This document shows positions 60,763-64,000 of a stretch of 64,000 bases of DNA, piece by piece. Under the pieces are notes generated by a model, which did no database searches, was not told the DNA's origin, and saw nothing but the letters and a program-made list of their open reading frames with translations. The position numbers and the translations under genes are program-made. This stretch comes from Eutreptiella sp. 'Long Island Sound 2002' (lineage: Eukaryota; Euglenozoa; Euglenophyceae; Eutreptiales; Eutreptiaceae): contig OZ038381.1 of the NCBI GenBank assembly GCA_964036045.1, positions 112,890,922 through 112,954,921 of the forward strand, in the 5' to 3' direction. The stretch's first letter is position 1. Each line of letters starts with the position of its first letter.

Positions 60763-63700
60763 GGGCGGCCGCGTCCGCAGCCTCATCTGACACCCCCTTG
60801 TTTGTTTTATATGGTGGCCGCCTCTGGCGGGAAGGGGGGCTCTCTACCATGAGTTCCCCTGCCGTCTCACCTCACGGCCGAGAACTTGAACCAGGTTCCC
60901 TTGGGGCATGACAAGTGGTAGGTTCCCTTCAGCCGCTGCCCGCACGGACGCGCCTTCCGGTCCCCCTTCGAATAATCCTCTGGTCTTCCCCCCCCAGCGC
61001 AGCCTTTAGGGCGCCTGCGGGCGGGTTTCCCGTGGATAGCCGTCGCCGACAGCGTAGCATTGCTCTCAGCCAAATTCGACCTCTCCCCATCCCTCACGGG
61101 CTGGAGTACCCACTCGGCTCCCGGATGTACTTAGTTGTCGTCCATCCGCGGCCGGAGGCCAGGGGGCGACCTTTTCCACGTTCCCCCGGGTCCCGCTCAC
61201 GCGTGAACCTACGCGTACTCCGGCCCTTGACGCGGGGGCCTCAGGGTCAGCCCTCACCCCTGCGGACACCTCACGGCCGTCCGAGGGTTCAGGGCATTTT
61301 CCCGACTTCCCGTGGCCAGGTTCCCCGTGGTTGGCCCACGGTTTCCCACTCCATGGCGACTGGTTTCCCAATCCCACGGGTTTGTTGCTTGGTGCTTTCA
61401 GCCCTATCTCCCCTGTCCCGCTGCGTTCGCAACCCCGCGATGCCCCTCTCTCCTTTGCCACATCCCGCCACTGGCCCAGTCCCCATACCTCTCCCCTCAT
61501 CCCGTGTTTATACCCCAGCGGGCCGCCAGCAACCCCATGGCGCGGGCCCATCGGATCCTCATCCATCCGGGGACCGTTTCGTGCGTCGTGCACGGGTCGC
61601 TCGTATCCCGCCCCCTTGTGTTTGGCTTGTTTGCTTCTTGTTGGACTCTTTGGGGACTTTGTGCGGTCCTTGTCAGCCTTCTCCTCCTGGCCCCGTCCCC
61701 GTTTCCCATCCTGTTACCCGCGCCAATACCCCCCCGGGCCGCCTGCATCCGATGCGTATACCCAACCCGTCCGCAAGCTTCCCTATGGCGCTTGCCCGCG
61801 GGTCCATTTCGTGCCTCATGCGCCGATTGCTCCTATCCGTTCTCCCGCTACCTCTTCTCTCGGTGATGTGTGTCCTCTGACAGTGCTTTTTTTTTTTCCG
61901 CGCAGCCCGCGGGCCGCTCCCCCCCCTCTGTGTGTCCGTGCCCTATCCCGTGGTTTCCTGTCGCTTCTGTCTTTTTTTTTGTACCCTCCTCCCTGCATGT
62001 ACACACGTCACCACTGCACTGTTCATCGGGTTACGGCTCCCCTCTGTTCTCGTCTCTGGTCCTCTCGCCCCCGCGGGGCGTTCCCCTTGGCGGTCCCCGG
62101 CCAAGCCAGGTGGGCGCCCCTCCCTCGCGTCACCCTCCACTCCACTCCGCCCTCTCTCCTCTCCCCTCCCCGCCCTTCCCCCGTCGCTTGTCTCTCGCCC
62201 GTCCCCTTACTGCTGCTCTCCTCCACCGTGTGCGCTCCGCTCTCTCCGCGCCAGGGCTGTATCTCGCGCGCCCTCAGGCGTCTCCACGCCTGCGCCCGGT
62301 CCTCCGTCCTGTAGGCCGACTTGGGCGGCCTCCCCAGGTACCCCTTCGGGGGGATTCCCCCGTCATCCGCCCTCGCCGGCCTCCCCTCCATCAGTTCCCT
62401 GATGGTGGGGCGGAGCGGCCGGTACGGCTCACTGCGGGTCATCGGCATGGCGTCGCTCTGTGTGCGATGTGGTGCACCTTTTTGTCGCTGTTCGCCCCCT
62501 GGGTCCCTGCCTCATCGCGCGGCCGTGCCCCTCGTTCGCGCCTGCATCTTCCCCTTTTTGCCTCTCGTGTCGCGCGGGTCGCTGGTCACGCGCGCCCTCC
62601 GTGTGTCCCCTGCTCACCTCTTCTCTACCCGTGCCCTACCGCCCTTTCCCGTCTCTCCCTGCCACGTCTGCTCTCCCCTACCCACCAGCCTCACCGCGTC
62701 CCAACCCTACGTCACACGGAGAGGCGTCGCATGCCCAACTCCGTCAGAACATTACTGTCTGCTATCATTGCCCTTGCTGGACATCCTCCCGAGTAGTCCA
62801 CTCGCGGGTACCACCTATGCCCTACGCCGATGTTCCTACCCTTCCCCCTGGAGTCTGTTCGTACCCGAAGGCCTCTCGCCTTGGCTCACCAATGTGGGTG
62901 TGCGTCGTGTGGCACGACTTCGCTGTGTGGCCCACAGAGCCTCCCGCTTAGCTCATCCCTAGCCCGCCTTGGCCGCACCCTCAGAGCGCTCGTCACCCGT
63001 GCACCCTACGGCACCTCCGTAGCACCATCATTCTGGTCTCCCGGTAGTGGGCATTCCGCCTCCCAGGGAGGTGTGCCCTGCATTGGCGCCATTATGCAGT
63101 CCCTCGACACCGTTCGTGAGTACGCCGGCTGAAACTGCCACGCGCCTTGTAGCCAGCCCGGATCCCGGTGCCAATGCGTCGAAACACCTGCAGGGCGGGG
63201 TGCTGGCTCTGTTCTCCACACGACGGGTGCAGCGCCTCTACTTCTCGTAGCGGGATTCCCGTGGAACACCGCACACATCTCCCGTTGCTCCTCCCGGCCG
63301 CCAGCTTCGCTGCCGACGGACCTCCGCCGTGCGCCCGCCCTCCATGCGGGCGTTGTGGCCAGGGCTGAGATGGTTGCCCCGGCGCTCCTTCCAACGCGGT
63401 ACCCGTCGCCTTTCCCCTCTTGTGTCATTGTACACCTCTTTCGCTCCGGTCCCCGACCCAGACCCATACTTCTCCACTGTCGCTCCACTCATCTGGTGTC
63501 TGGCACCCATACTGGCTGGCACCACTGGCCTTCGCCTTGCTGCCCGGCCGCGACGCCCGCATCTGCCGGTGTTCCCGTACCCCACCGCCCCAGCCTCTGC
63601 TACCGCTGAGCCGGTGCCCGGCCCGCCTTCTGGGGGTCCATGCTCCCGACGTTCATCCCCTCGTCTCCCTCTGCCATGCTGGCCATCCTCCTCTTCTGGC

Positions 63701-64000
63701 AACATCCCCCCCACCTCTTGACCCTCCGTGCCCCCGTGCTCGTCCCCTGCCGCATGCTTCCCCTCCGCCTGTCCACGACCACCTCCTTCCTGTGTCGACA
63801 TCTCGAGCCCACCCCGCTTGCAGCCGGTAGCCCACGCCCTTTTGTCCTCCCTGCACCCTCCGTGTGCCTGGCTCTACATCCTGTCGCCCATGTGGACCCT
63901 CTCAAGCCCCGCCCTACGCCTCGCCATCGTCCCGCCCATGTCCCCCTCAATACCACCCCTCCCTGTGCAACAGCTCCTCAGCATCCGCACCCTAGGCTTT
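60763..64000. other. Pyrimidine-rich region, no gene supported
   Basis: About 3.2 kb with strong C+T excess on plus. All three plus frames and two minus frames are open for long stretches because of composition. Plus products are Pro/Ser/Leu-rich, minus products Gly/Arg/Glu-rich. The most protein-like pieces are minus 62448-62250 (ELMEGRPARADDGG ..., RTEDRAQAWRRLRAREIQPW) and plus 63075-63720 (ETATRLVASPDPGANAS ... DPDPYFSTVAPLIWCLAPIL, with a TAG at 63248). A Cys-rich CVRCGAPFCRC is encoded at 62461. These could be remnants of another LINE but no catalytic motif is visible. Confidence 0.35.
61490..61845. repeat. Diverged ~220-bp direct duplication
   Basis: 61490-61605 and 61705-61840 share blocks in order (ATACCCC..GGGCCGCC, ATGGCGC, TTTCGTGC, TCGTATCC/TCCTATCC). 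Similarity is moderate. Confidence 0.4.

Noticed and set aside
60763-64000. Overlapping plus-strand genes of 300 or more codons
   Set aside because: Three simultaneous open plus frames in C+T-rich DNA with Pro/Ser/Leu composition and no catalytic motif; not called as genes.

Overview
The window looks like nuclear DNA of a eukaryote, and a microalga of the green lineage is my best guess. The reasons are a GT-AG intron inside a transposase, an APE-RT-RNase H LINE, Penelope-type reverse transcriptase and GIY-YIG remnants, a Ulp1-like protease in a TIR-bounded element, and very GC-rich retroelement genes next to AT-rich DNA. The species is inference. I see no intact housekeeping gene, no rRNA and no convincing functional tRNA. 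This is a repeat-dominated, possibly heterochromatic region.

Layout. 1-11278 is a 20/21-bp (41-bp dimer) satellite, with a remnant at 12581-12695 beyond a 1.3-kb insert. 12.7-15.6 kb holds a GC-rich spacer, a ~78-bp minisatellite, a ~312-bp duplication and a (ATCAC)n block. 15.6-40.3 kb is a 48-bp satellite. It contains an apparently exact 2112-bp (44-unit) tandem duplication, two copies of a TIR element (22.19-34.34 kb and 35.75-36.93 kb), and an 818-bp insertion flanked by a 15-bp direct repeat. The first TIR copy is opened by a ~10.8-kb minus-strand LINE (22.37-33.2 kb) with ORF1, APE endonuclease, RT, RNase H and zinc finger. Its ORF2 is broken by in-frame TGA codons and frameshifts.

40.25-44.8 kb carries three decayed minus-strand genes: an AT-hook/coiled-coil protein, a protein with a hydrophobic N-terminus, and a 2OG-Fe(II)-oxygenase-like protein. 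Their spacers are full of CG-centred palindromes. 45.6-46.0 kb holds transposon-like ends (CAGGGC termini, a 25-bp inverted repeat). 45.95-48.95 kb has a polyserine/zinc protein remnant and ORFs ending in a GIY-YIG-like domain.

49.09-51.10 kb is a pogo/Tc5-like DNA transposon with an intron, stops and a deleted catalytic core, bounded by iterated 18-bp motifs. 52.71-56.47 kb is an element with ~80-110 bp TIRs built from a GCGTAAGTCGC motif. It encodes an intact 752-aa zinc-cluster/Ulp1-like protease whose upstream region is a palindrome-rich minisatellite and a hairpin array. 56.6-58.1 kb is a decayed unknown gene. 58.5-60.74 kb is a decayed Penelope-like RT with an FRDN catalytic box. 60.77-64.0 kb is pyrimidine-rich sequence without a recognisable gene.

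The genes do not form a cellular pathway. They are parts of nested mobile elements that invaded satellite arrays. The protease gene and LINE ORF1 are the only clearly intact long reading frames.
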